From positions 2,108,001 to 2,172,000 of the forward strand of contig NZ_JAYEZN010000001.1 in the NCBI RefSeq assembly GCF_037031225.1: 64,000 nt of DNA, read 5' to 3'. Source of the DNA: Halorientalis sp. LT38. Its GTDB lineage: Archaea; Halobacteriota; Halobacteria; Halobacteriales; Haloarculaceae. The notes beneath the pieces were generated by a model. That model saw only the letters and a program-made list of their open reading frames with translations. It made no database searches and was not told where the DNA came from. A program made the translations under genes and the position numbers. Below, piece after piece: positions 34,338 to 42,220 of this stretch. Within the stretch, counting starts at the first letter, position 1; every line of letters starts with the position of its first letter.

Positions 34338-34387
34338 CGAGGAGTTCGGCGGCGAAGTGCCGGACCTCTGATCGGCTAACTCTCTCC
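34338..34387 (+). repeat. 50-base direct repeat, right copy (displaced etfA end)
   Basis: This is an exact second copy of 34186-34235, including the etfA codons and stop, beginning four bases after the right end of element copy B. It is followed by ATTTTTGGCG, which may be the original terminator region of etfA. Confidence 0.9.
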
Positions 34388-34506
34388 ATTTTTGGCGCAA
34401 CGCGAATCCGGGGTGCGGTTTCGCTGCCTCCCGTCACCCGGTCCGCCTTGGTACCCTTCAGAAGCCAGCGCGCACCTTTATCCCCGTACCACTCCTCGGA
34501 CCTGCT

Positions 34507-35568
34507 ATGCGAGCAGCAGTACTCGAGGACCACGGCGAACCGCTGGCCATAGAGGACGTCGACGCGCCGGAGCCGGCGCCCCACGGGGTCGTCGTCGAGA
34601 CAGAGGCCTGCGGGATCTGCCGCAGCGACTGGCACGTCTGGCAGGGTGACTGGGACTGGCTGGGGATCGACGCCGGGGCGGGACAGATCCTCGGTCACGA
34701 ACCGGCAGGCCACGTCGTCGCGGTGGGCGACGAAGTCGAGACCGTCCGGGAGGGCGACCACGTCGCCATCCCGTTCAACCTGGGCGACGGGCAGTGCCCG
34801 GAGTGTCGGACCGGGCACTCGAACACCTGCGAGAACGGGATGCCGCTGGGCTTCATCGAACAGGCGCAGGGCGCGTTCGCCGAGCAGGTGCACGTCCCCT
34901 TCGCCGACCACAACGCGGTCGAACTCCCCGAGGGCGTCACCTCCGTCGACATGGCGGGGCTGGGCTGTCGGTTCATGACGTCGTTCCACGGGCTGGCCCA
35001 CCGCGCGGACGTGAACGCGGGCGACTGGGTGGCCGTCCACGGCTGCGGCGGCGTCGGCCTCTCCGCCGTCCACATCGCGGACGCGCTGGGCGCGAACGTG
35101 ATCGCGGTGGACCTGAAAGACGACAAGCTCGCCCAGGCCGCCGAGCTCGGAGCGGTCGAGACGGTCAACGCCGCCGAGACCGAGCGCGTCCCGAAGGCGA
35201 TCAAGGGGCTGACCGACGGCGGGGCGGCGGTCAGCGTCGACGCGCTGGGGATCGCCGAAACCAGCCGCAACTCCGTGCAGAGCCTGGGCAACCGCGGGCA
35301 GCACCTCCAGATCGGGCTGACGACGGAGGCGGAGAAGGGGTCGGTGTCGCTCCCGACCGACGCGATGGTGATGCAGGAGATCGAGTTCCTGGGTTCCTAC
35401 GGGATGCCGGTGTCGAGCTACGACGAGATCTTCCGGATGGTCGCGACGGGCAAGATCGATCCCAGTGCCGTGGTCTCGGAGACCGTGGGGCTGGAAGACG
35501 TCTCGGACAGGCTGGCGGCGATGACCGACTTCGAGACCGACGGGATCCCCGTCGTCGACTCCTTCTGA
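34507..35568 (+). CDS. Zinc-dependent alcohol dehydrogenase (MDR family)
   Basis: The 353-residue protein has the catalytic zinc ligands in EACGICRSDWH and LGHEPAGHVV, the structural zinc loop GDGQCPECRTGHSNTCENG, and the NAD(P) motif HGCGGVGLSAVHIA. Three of the four structural cysteines are present; the first position is aspartate. It belongs to the medium-chain reductases. Its alcohol or polyol substrate cannot be named. A haloarchaeal promoter lies in the 119 bases after the etfA repeat. Confidence 0.92.
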   Translation: MRAAVLEDHGEPLAIEDVDAPEPAPHGVVVETEACGICRSDWHVWQGDWDWLGIDAGAGQILGHEPAGHVVAVGDEVETVREGDHVAIPFNLGDGQCPECRTGHSNTCENGMPLGFIEQAQGAFAEQVHVPFADHNAVELPEGVTSVDMAGLGCRFMTSFHGLAHRADVNAGDWVAVHGCGGVGLSAVHIADALGANVIAVDLKDDKLAQAAELGAVETVNAAETERVPKAIKGLTDGGAAVSVDALGIAETSRNSVQSLGNRGQHLQIGLTTEAEKGSVSLPTDAMVMQEIEFLGSYGMPVSSYDEIFRMVATGKIDPSAVVSETVGLEDVSDRLAAMTDFETDGIPVVDSF

Positions 35569-35653
35569 GCGGCTCCGCCCGCCGAGGGCGACGGTGTGGG
35601 CCGAACGATGCGGTTCGTTACCCTCATTGACCCCTGGTCCTAACGCCACGGCA

Positions 35654-36496
35654 ATGGAGTATCTGGAGCGCCGACGGGCGCTCGTCGAGGAGCGGCTCGA
35701 AGCGGTCCTCGACGGGGTCGAGCCAGCGGAGCTGGCCGACGAGCTGGATCACGTCACGCTGTCGGGGGGCAAGCGGGTCCGCCCGACGGTGACGGTGCTG
35801 GTCTGTGAGTCGCTGGGCGGCGATCCGGAGGCGGCGGTCGACTACGCGGTGGGGATCGAACTCGTCCACAACGCCTCGCTGGTGATCGACGACATCATCG
35901 ACGACTCGGCGGTCCGCCGGGACGTCCCCAGCGCGTGGGCCGAGTTCGGCTACGGCCCGGCGATCATCGCCTCCGACGGGCTGCTGGGGGAGGCGTTCGC
36001 GCTGTTCTCGGCCGACGAGCGAGCGATGCAGGCCGTCGCGGAGTCGATGGTCGAACTCGGCGAGGGCGAGGCGACGGAGCTGGTCGCCCGGCCCGAAAAC
36101 GAGGCCGAGTACGTTGAGCTGGCCCGCCGGAAGACGGGGGCGCTGTTCCGCGCGGCGGCCGAACTGGGCGCCATCGCGGCCGACGCCGACGCCTACACGG
36201 TCGAGGCGCTCGGCCGGTACGCCGAGCGAGTGGGCATCGCGTTCCAGATGCGCGACGACGTGCTCGACGCGACCGCCGAGGCCGAGGACCTCGGGAAACC
36301 GACGGGCCACGACGAGGAGATGGACCGCCCGTCGTTCGTGCAGGTGACCGATCTCACGCCGGAGGAGGCCAACGAGCGCGCACGCGAGATGTCGGACGAG
36401 GCGCTGGCGTCGCTGTCGACGGTCGACGCGGCGGACTCGGAGGCGCTGGCGTATCTGGAGGACCTGGCCGAGTTCGTGGTCGTACGAGAGAGATAG
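35654..36496 (+). CDS. Polyprenyl (geranylgeranyl-type) diphosphate synthase
   Basis: The 280-residue protein has GGKRVRP, the first aspartate-rich motif in VIDDIIDDSAVRR and the second in FQMRDDVLDATAE. It condenses isopentenyl diphosphate onto an allylic substrate for archaeal lipid or quinone side chains. It is shorter than typical haloarchaeal IdsA proteins (about 340-350), so it may be a second, specialised copy. The start at 35654 was chosen over an upstream in-frame codon because MEYLERRRALVEERL matches the family start. Confidence 0.88.
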   Translation: MEYLERRRALVEERLEAVLDGVEPAELADELDHVTLSGGKRVRPTVTVLVCESLGGDPEAAVDYAVGIELVHNASLVIDDIIDDSAVRRDVPSAWAEFGYGPAIIASDGLLGEAFALFSADERAMQAVAESMVELGEGEATELVARPENEAEYVELARRKTGALFRAAAELGAIAADADAYTVEALGRYAERVGIAFQMRDDVLDATAEAEDLGKPTGHDEEMDRPSFVQVTDLTPEEANERAREMSDEALASLSTVDAADSEALAYLEDLAEFVVVRER

Positions 36497-36524
36497 CGAG
36501 GGCTCGCTCCGCTAGCCCTCGCTA
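36494..36524 (+). terminator. Hairpin that includes the stop codon of the prenyltransferase
   Basis: TAGCGAGGGCT (36494-36504), whose first three bases are the stop codon, pairs perfectly with AGCCCTCGCTA (36514-36524). More GC-rich hairpins (for example GAGCCGCG/CGCGGCTC near 36624-36645) fill the 198 bases before the next gene. No T-run follows. Confidence 0.45.
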
Positions 36525-36694
36525 CTCACGGGTCGCTTCGCTCTCACGGACTGCGTCCGTTCGAGTCGAGGTCGAAGACCTCGCACTCCCCGTTCGTGAT
36601 TAACGCGACTCTCCCTGCGGTCGAGCCGCGCTCCGCTCGCGGCTCCCGGTGGTCACCGCTCGCAATTTCCGAGGCCTCACTGCGTTCGTCCTCG

Positions 36695-36943
36695 CTACTG
36701 CATGAAATCCGGAAGATCCCGTGGATCGGTGACCTTGGCGGGATCGATCCCGTGGTCTTCGAGGAAGGCCACCTCGTCGCCGATGGCGGTGCCCTCGTCG
36801 TCGGTGTAGAGGGAGACGGCTTCGTCCAGCACTTCGAGGGCCTGCTGGCGCGTCTCGCCCTGGCTGACCACACTGGTCCCGACGTCGACCGCGGACCAGC
36901 CGTTGTCCTCTTCGATGAGACGGATCTCCCGACTATCGGTCAT
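36695..36943 (-). CDS. Orphan HicB-family antitoxin-like protein
   Basis: The 82-residue protein has the HicB partial RNase H-like fold (IRLIEEDNGWSAVDVGTSVVSQGETRQQALEVLDEAV). It is clearly related to the HicB at 54752-55021: both have EIRL, a VxxQG turn, ALxxLDEAVxL and GIDPA. No hicA lies on either side. I chose the start MTDSREIRL at 36943; the longer frame upstream is basic. It may act as a spare antitoxin or as a regulator. Confidence 0.75.
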   Translation of the reverse strand: MTDSREIRLIEEDNGWSAVDVGTSVVSQGETRQQALEVLDEAVSLYTDDEGTAIGDEVAFLEDHGIDPAKVTDPRDLPDFMQ

Positions 36944-37024
36944 GCCAGTAGGGTACGAGCGACGGTGGAATAAGCGTTCTGTCGGTGTCGGGCGGTGTAG
37001 CGGTGCGGTCGCGCGCACGATCGG

Positions 37025-38107
37025 TCAGGCGGAGGGACGCTCGGCCCGGTCCCGGGACTCGACGACGGCGAAGGCGAGCGTGCTGACGAGGCCGAGGATG
37101 GTCCCGCCCGTCAGGGTGGCCGCCAGGAAGGACAGGGTCACCTGATCGAGGAAGTAGGCGCTCATGCCGTAGAGGACGGCGGCGATGGCGACGACGTAGA
37201 ACGGGGCGTTGAGGTAGTGCCACTGGAACTCGCCGGCGAGGAACTCGTCGGTGACGCGGCCCAGGCTGGAGGTGATGCCGGCGGCGGCGAACCAGCGGAC
37301 GGCGCCGTTGACGACCGCCGAGACGACCTCGAGCACGCTCAACTCCGGGCGTGCGGACTGGGCGGCGTCCAGCGCCTGGAGTCCCTCGGCGCCGCCGATC
37401 AGCAGCAGCGCCGCCGCGACCACGGAGGTGATCAGCGTCACGCGACCGGCGTAGAACACCGACCGGAGGCGATCGATGGCCGAGTCCAGCGCCCGTTCGG
37501 CGCCGAGCCCCCGACCGAGGATGTACAGGCCGAGCAGCCCCGAGGTGAGGCCGAACACGGCGCCGGGGAGGCCGAGGTAGTCGGCGATGATGGCGAGGGG
37601 ATAGATGAGAAGCAGGATGCCGAGGGGGACGAGGATGGTCCCGCGAGTCTCGGGGTCGTCGAGGACCTGCTTGATCGTGTAATACATCGATTCGAGGTCC
37701 TGTGCCTGGCGGACGACGACGCGCTGGACGCCGTCGATGTAGACGCGGGAGCGGATGACGGGGACGACGGACTCGTCCTGGGCCCCGTCGGTGACGACGA
37801 TGGCGCGGACGTCGTCGCTGGCGGAGATGCTCGCGAGGACGGTGTCGACCTCCTCGCCCACCTTCCGGTTCGCCGCCACGTCGCTGCCGTCGACGCCGGT
37901 CACCGCGGCGACCTCGACGTCCTCGTCCTCGATGGACTTCTGGAGGTGCAGGCCCTCGAACAGCACGTTGACGTCGCTGTCCTCGGGGTCGGCGGTCGCC
38001 AGGGCGACGGCGGCCTCCTCGACGGCGTCGCGGCCGATCACCGGCGTCTCGAGGCCGGTCTTGCGACCGAGGTCGTCGTCGAGGTCCACGCACAGGACCA
38101 GCAGCAT
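37025..38107 (-). CDS. DUF373 family membrane protein
   Basis: The 360-residue protein has an N-terminal Toprim-like or P-loop-like soluble domain starting MLLVLCVDLDDDLGRKTG, with RAIVVTDGAQDESVVPVI, then about six membrane segments from residue 155 (GTILVPLGILLLIYPLAII onward). DUF373 is almost confined to archaea and has no known function; the aspartate-rich start is its hallmark. It lies 81 bases upstream of the orphan HicB on the same strand. Confidence 0.88.
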   Translation of the reverse strand: MLLVLCVDLDDDLGRKTGLETPVIGRDAVEEAAVALATADPEDSDVNVLFEGLHLQKSIEDEDVEVAAVTGVDGSDVAANRKVGEEVDTVLASISASDDVRAIVVTDGAQDESVVPVIRSRVYIDGVQRVVVRQAQDLESMYYTIKQVLDDPETRGTILVPLGILLLIYPLAIIADYLGLPGAVFGLTSGLLGLYILGRGLGAERALDSAIDRLRSVFYAGRVTLITSVVAAALLLIGGAEGLQALDAAQSARPELSVLEVVSAVVNGAVRWFAAAGITSSLGRVTDEFLAGEFQWHYLNAPFYVVAIAAVLYGMSAYFLDQVTLSFLAATLTGGTILGLVSTLAFAVVESRDRAERPSA

Positions 38108-38245
38108 CGTTTGCCCCTTCGCCGCTGTGGTTTATCTGCTTTTGGGCGGCGGGCCCGTGCCGAGGCTCGCCTCGCGACCCACCGGTCGACTCGCCGACCC
38201 GTTTCGCACGGCTTTTGCCGCTCGACGGGAAACGAAGGGTAACCG

Positions 38246-39238
38246 ATGATCTCGAAGGGCTGTGAACAGTGCGCCGAGGGCGGCAAGCTCGTCCTCTTCG
38301 TCTACGGCTACTGCGACCAGCGCGACTGTTTCTACTGCCCGCTCGGCGAGAACCGCAAGAACGTCACCGACGTGTACGCCAACGAACGCCTCGTCGAGGC
38401 GGACCATGACGTCATCGAGGAGGCCGAGCGGATGGACGCCCTCGGCGCCTCGATCACCGGCGGCGAGCCCCAGGAGGCGATGGAGCGGACCTGCCGCTAT
38501 CTCTCCCTCCTCAAGGACGAGTACGGCGAGGACTTCCACACGCACCTCTACACCGGCATCACGGGCGGGCGCGAGAACATGCGCCGCCTGAGCGAGGCCG
38601 GTCTCGACGAGATCCGTTTTCACCCACCGTTCGAGCAGTGGGGCGACCTGCACGGCACCGAGTGGGAGGACATCCTCTACGCCGCCCGCGAGGAGGGTCT
38701 CACTCCCGCGTTCGAGATTCCGGGCATCCGCCCGGAGGAAGAGTTCCTCGACTTCCTGGACGAGGGCGCCGCCGACTTCTGCAACGTCAACGAGTTCGAG
38801 ATGTCCGACGGGAACTACCGCCGGATGCAGGAGGAGGGCTTCGAGCTGAAGGACGGCCACATGAGCGCCGTCGAGGACACCCGCGAGGAGATCCTCGAGG
38901 TCATGGGCGACCACGAGAAGGTCTACTTCTGTACGTCCGTGTTCAAGGACGCCGCCCAGCACCGCCGCCGCCTGAAGCGCATGGCCCGGCAGATCCGGCG
39001 CGAGTTCGACGAGGTGACCGACGACGGCACCCTCGTCTACGGGAAGACCTGGGCCGAGCCCGAACGGTTCGAGGCCCTCGGTGTGCCCGAGGAGTTCTAC
39101 ACGGTGAAGTCGGACCACGTCGAAGTGGCGTGGTGGCTGCTGGAGGAGATGGTCGAGGACGGCGATCTGGAGAAAGGCGAGATCGTCGAGCAGTACCCGA
39201 CCTACGACGGGCAAGTGGTCGAGAGAACTCCGGTCTGA
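38246..39238 (+). CDS. Radical SAM protein with CX4CX2C motif (COG2108-like)
   Basis: The 330-residue protein starts MISKGCEQCAEGGKLVLFVYG and has the cluster motif CDQRDCFYC, with four rather than three residues between the first two cysteines. SITGGEPQEAMERTCRYLSL is the SAM-binding GGEP region. The family is annotated as pyruvate-formate-lyase-activating-like but no substrate is known. A second cysteine pair (CEQC) at the N-terminus could hold an extra metal site. It is a single gene, divergent from the DUF373 gene. Confidence 0.85.
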   Translation: MISKGCEQCAEGGKLVLFVYGYCDQRDCFYCPLGENRKNVTDVYANERLVEADHDVIEEAERMDALGASITGGEPQEAMERTCRYLSLLKDEYGEDFHTHLYTGITGGRENMRRLSEAGLDEIRFHPPFEQWGDLHGTEWEDILYAAREEGLTPAFEIPGIRPEEEFLDFLDEGAADFCNVNEFEMSDGNYRRMQEEGFELKDGHMSAVEDTREEILEVMGDHEKVYFCTSVFKDAAQHRRRLKRMARQIRREFDEVTDDGTLVYGKTWAEPERFEALGVPEEFYTVKSDHVEVAWWLLEEMVEDGDLEKGEIVEQYPTYDGQVVERTPV

Positions 39239-39379
39239 ATTCAGTGCAACAACTTCCCGGACGCTCGCCTCGTTGGCGCGGTTGCGAGGGCTCAGTGTAG
39301 AAAGTGCAGCTTGTATCCAGCTCTACCGCGATTATATCCATCTCACAAGAATAAGTATCGAGGAGACAATTCGACAGGT

Positions 39380-39559
39380 ATGGTCTCTCGCAAAAACGAA
39401 ATCGTGTTCGCGTGTGCTGTCATGGGGATCGTTCTCGCCGCACTGGTTGACGATGGGCTAGACGCTCCGGTATTCGTGTCGACCAGTGTCCTGGTTTTTA
39501 CCGCAGCAGTTCTCCCGATGGTTATCAATAATTACCTCGAGACAGTGGAGAGGGCTTGA
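39380..39559 (+). CDS. Small two-span membrane protein
   Basis: The 59-residue protein has a basic start MVSRKNE, two hydrophobic helices (IVFACAVMGIVLAALV and VSTSVLVFTAAVLPMVI) and a short polar end. A GAGGAGA ribosome-binding site (39360-39366) lies about 13 bases before the ATG, and ATTATATCC at 39331-39339 is a good TATA element. The DNA here is less GC-rich than its surroundings, so the gene may have been acquired. Function unknown. Confidence 0.65.
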   Translation: MVSRKNEIVFACAVMGIVLAALVDDGLDAPVFVSTSVLVFTAAVLPMVINNYLETVERA

Positions 39560-40044
39560 GTAGAGACGGTACGCCGGTAGATCCATTCGAACGCGGACTC
39601 TCGATCCCCGTTCAGTTCACACGCCTGCCGGCAGCTGTAGCGCGGAATTTGCGTGGGGAACCATCAGCCGCGCGAGTAGTGGGCCGCCGGTCCCGCTGGT
39701 AGCCGGCGGGAAGCCGTTCGAAAGGCGCCGACTGCCTTTCGTGACGTCGCCGGAAGGCTTCGACTTCTGGCTGTAAGCGGGAACTCGGAGAGTTCCCGCA
39801 ATGACGAGAGAGCGTCGCTCTCTCGGACCACGTCGGCGACGAAGCGAGTGCGGTTCACCGTCAGCGCGCCGCTCTGACGAGCCATCGCTCCGTGGTCACT
39901 CACGATGACACCGGACGCGAGGCGAAGCCGACCGTTCGTGACGTTTTTGTACTACAGTTTTGCGAGTAGTGAGGGACGCTCCGCGCCCCTCATTCGATGC
40001 GAACGGGCGGGAGGCGCCCGTTCGCATGGCGGGAGCCGACGGGC
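39560..40044. other. 485-base gap with hairpins, no gene
   Basis: The gap holds several perfect hairpins: CGGGAACTC/GAGTTCCCG (39778-39798), GAGAGAGCG/CGCTCTCTC (39810-39828), GAGGG/CCCTC (39971-39991), and the long one at 39997-40027. The stem and GGA-loop style matches that of the three hairpin elements, but their conserved cores are missing. Open frames here give non-acidic proteins with no resemblance to known ones. It may be a decayed repeat cluster. Confidence 0.45.
39997..40027 (-). terminator. 13-base-pair hairpin beyond a DUF502 gene
   Basis: ATGCGAACGGGCG (39997-40009) pairs perfectly with CGCCCGTTCGCAT (40015-40027) around GGAGG. It lies 17 bases beyond the stop of the DUF502 gene at 40045, a likely RNA 3'-end structure. 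Confidence 0.5.
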
Positions 40045-40755
40045 TCACGAGCCGTCCTGCTCGGGAGCACGCAGGTCGAAGGGGACGTCGGAGTCCTGTG
40101 GGTCCTTCTCGACTGCGACACCGAACGAGACGATCGAAGAGATCCCTTCTTCGACGCTGAGATCGACCGGGTGGACCTCGCTTTCTGAGATGTGAAGGAT
40201 GAACCCGCCCATGAAGGGATTCGGGCCCATCGGCATGAAGACGGTGAGCATATCGTCTTCGTCGGTCGCCGCCTCGATTCGCTCAGGGGGGTGCGACGTC
40301 TGGAACGCGAGCGAGTACGATCCCGCCTTCGGAAACTCGACGAGGACGACCTCCTGGAAATTCTGGGTGTCTCCCTCTACCAACATCGTGCTGATCTGAT
40401 CGAGGGGTCCGTAGATGGATCTGAACCCGGGAATGTGAGCGATAGTGGCGTCAAGTCCCTCCTTCAGGCGGTCGCCCCCGAAACGGCTCTCGGTGATCGC
40501 CCCGACGGAAAAGATGGTCAGGACCAACACGACGAGAGAGATGAGCTGGGGGACCAGGCGGGAGCGCATCCCCAACCCCTCCTGGATCGGGATCACTAAC
40601 GGATCCAACAGGCCCGAGAGGAAATTGACGATGAGCAGGAACAGGAACGCGGCTATCAGCACCGGCAGCACGATCGCGGTCCCGGTGAGGAGCGTTTGCC
40701 GGAGATAGTCGTCGATGCTGCCCTTCGTGCCCTGGCGCGTGTCACCCTTTGGCAT
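40045..40755 (-). CDS. DUF502 family membrane protein, second copy
   Basis: The 236-residue protein has membrane segments TGTAIVLPVLIAAFLFLLIV and LVPQLISLVVLVLTIFSVGA, the family sequence IAHIPGFRSIYGPLDQIS, and VFMPMGPNPFMGGFILHI. It is clearly the same family as 5693-6376 but diverged. The DNA is noticeably less GC-rich at third codon positions than neighbouring genes, which hints at more recent acquisition. Function unknown. Confidence 0.86.
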   Translation of the reverse strand: MPKGDTRQGTKGSIDDYLRQTLLTGTAIVLPVLIAAFLFLLIVNFLSGLLDPLVIPIQEGLGMRSRLVPQLISLVVLVLTIFSVGAITESRFGGDRLKEGLDATIAHIPGFRSIYGPLDQISTMLVEGDTQNFQEVVLVEFPKAGSYSLAFQTSHPPERIEAATDEDDMLTVFMPMGPNPFMGGFILHISESEVHPVDLSVEEGISSIVSFGVAVEKDPQDSDVPFDLRAPEQDGS

Positions 40756-40908
40756 AGGGTGCCGTAGTGAGCGGTGGCGGTTAAAGGGCGCCGACTCGGC
40801 CGATCGAGGCCTGCAGGTCGGACTACGGGCGGCCAGGAATCGGGGCGTTCCGGCAACAGCACGGGAGTGCGTCGCTCTCTCGACCGACGGCGAAAATGTC
40901 GAACCGAT

Positions 40909-41076
40909 CTAGTCCTTCATGTGCTGCAGCTGGTCCACCAGCTCGTCGGTGGACTTGTCGGACTGGAACTCGACGTCGCCGGTGTCGTGGTCCTCGTGGA
41001 CGTTGACGGCTTCGTCCTCGTCGGTGTCCACGTTCTGATCCTTCTGCTCGGATTCGTCGTAGCTTCCAAAGCCCAT
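40909..41076 (-). CDS. DUF5786 family small acidic protein
   Basis: The 55-residue protein starts MGFGSYDESEQKDQNVDTD, typical of this haloarchaea-only family, and ends STDELVDQLQHMKD. It is extremely acidic, soluble and probably partly disordered. Function unknown, but it is well conserved. The start at 41076 was chosen by family match; the longer frame upstream is basic. Confidence 0.82.
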   Translation of the reverse strand: MGFGSYDESEQKDQNVDTDEDEAVNVHEDHDTGDVEFQSDKSTDELVDQLQHMKD

Positions 41077-41188
41077 TGTATCCCATCCCAGCGGGGCCCG
41101 TTGTAAAACTGCCCCGGTCTCCCACCGCCGTGCGTGCGAGTCTCCCACACGCCGCGGGTATTTAGGGTCGGCCAGTCGAAGGCGACCC

Positions 41189-42037
41189 ATGCCACGCAGC
41201 GACGAATTCGCGACGGTGGACGGCTTCGAGATGCACTACTCGGCGTGGGGCGACCCGTCGGATCCGCCGGTGCTGTGCGTTCACGGGCTCTCCCGGAACG
41301 GGCGGGACTTCGACCCGCTGGCGCGGGCGCTGGAGGAGGACTACTACGTGGTCTGTCCGGACATGCCGGGCCGGGGGTGGAGCGAGTGGGCCGACGACCC
41401 CGCCGAGCGGTACACAAACACGGCGATGATCGAGATCCTGGTGGGCCTGTGCGACGAGCTCGGGTTCGAGTCGCTGCGGTACGTCGGGACGTCGATGGGT
41501 GGCGGGCTGGGGATGGCGCTCGCCGCCGGGCCGCTGGCCGACCGGATCGGAGACCTGGTGATCAACGACATGCCGCCGAATCCGGAGACCGACGCCGCGC
41601 CGGAGGCGCTGGGCCGGATCATGGAGTACGTGCCGAACCCGCCGACGGTCGAGACGATGTCGGAACTGGAGGCGTACTTCCGGGACCTCTACGAGGGGCG
41701 GTTCAGCGAGATGAGCGACGCCGAGTATCGCCGACTGACGATGACCTCGGCGCGGCGGACCGAAGACGGACAGATCGCGCCGCACTACGACCCGCGGATT
41801 CTGGTCGCGGACGAGGAGAGCGAGGACGACCCCGACCCGTGGGACGTCTGGGCGGCTATCGACGCTTCCATCCTGATCCTCCGCGGGATCGACTCGGACA
41901 TCCTGCCCGAGGAGCCGTTCGAGCGGATGCAGGAGGTCCAGCCGGACGCCGAGACGGTCGAGATCGACTGCGCCCACGCGCCGGCGCTGAACACGCCGGA
42001 ACAGATCGACCCGATCGAGGCGTTCTTCGCGGGGTAG
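41189..42037 (+). CDS. Alpha/beta hydrolase
   Basis: The 282-residue protein has VLCVHGLSRNGRDF (oxyanion HG), the nucleophile elbow VGTSMGGGLGMAL, an aspartate in ILILRGIDSDILP and the histidine in CAHAPALN, so the triad is complete. The cap region is helical. Family members include esterases, C-C hydrolases and haloperoxidases, so the substrate cannot be given. It is followed by hairpin element copy C. Confidence 0.88.
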   Translation: MPRSDEFATVDGFEMHYSAWGDPSDPPVLCVHGLSRNGRDFDPLARALEEDYYVVCPDMPGRGWSEWADDPAERYTNTAMIEILVGLCDELGFESLRYVGTSMGGGLGMALAAGPLADRIGDLVINDMPPNPETDAAPEALGRIMEYVPNPPTVETMSELEAYFRDLYEGRFSEMSDAEYRRLTMTSARRTEDGQIAPHYDPRILVADEESEDDPDPWDVWAAIDASILILRGIDSDILPEEPFERMQEVQPDAETVEIDCAHAPALNTPEQIDPIEAFFAG

Positions 42038-42063
42038 GCTGGCGGTGCAGTAGATTCGAACGT

Positions 42064-42181
42064 CCGGCGCGCCTCGCGCGCCGGTTCCCGCGAGCGACGG
42101 AGTCGCTCGCGCCTTTTTTCGCCCACGTTTTTCGAGGAGTGGTTCGCGCCGATGGCGCGAACCCGACGAAGAAAAAGGTGG
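42064..42181 (+). repeat. Hairpin repeat element, copy C
   Basis: It has CCGGCGCGC/GCGCGCCGG (42064-42084), CGCGAGCGAC/GTCGCTCGCG (42089-42111) followed by CCTTTTTT like an intrinsic terminator, and the left core TTTTTTCGCCCACGTTTTT (42114-42132). GGTTCGCGCC/GGCGCGAACC (42141-42163) and the right end GAAAAAGGTGG (42171-42181) complete it. The upstream gene end is not repeated beyond it. The right end abuts the promoter of the TRAM gene. Confidence 0.8.
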
Positions 42182-42220
42182 GTCGTAAGCGTTTAATCGC
42201 CGCTCTGACTAAGGGTTTTT

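Noticed and set aside
39664-39903. A 79-codon minus-strand frame in the 39.56-40.04 kb gap
   Set aside because: It spans perfect hairpins and has no acidic composition or known motif.
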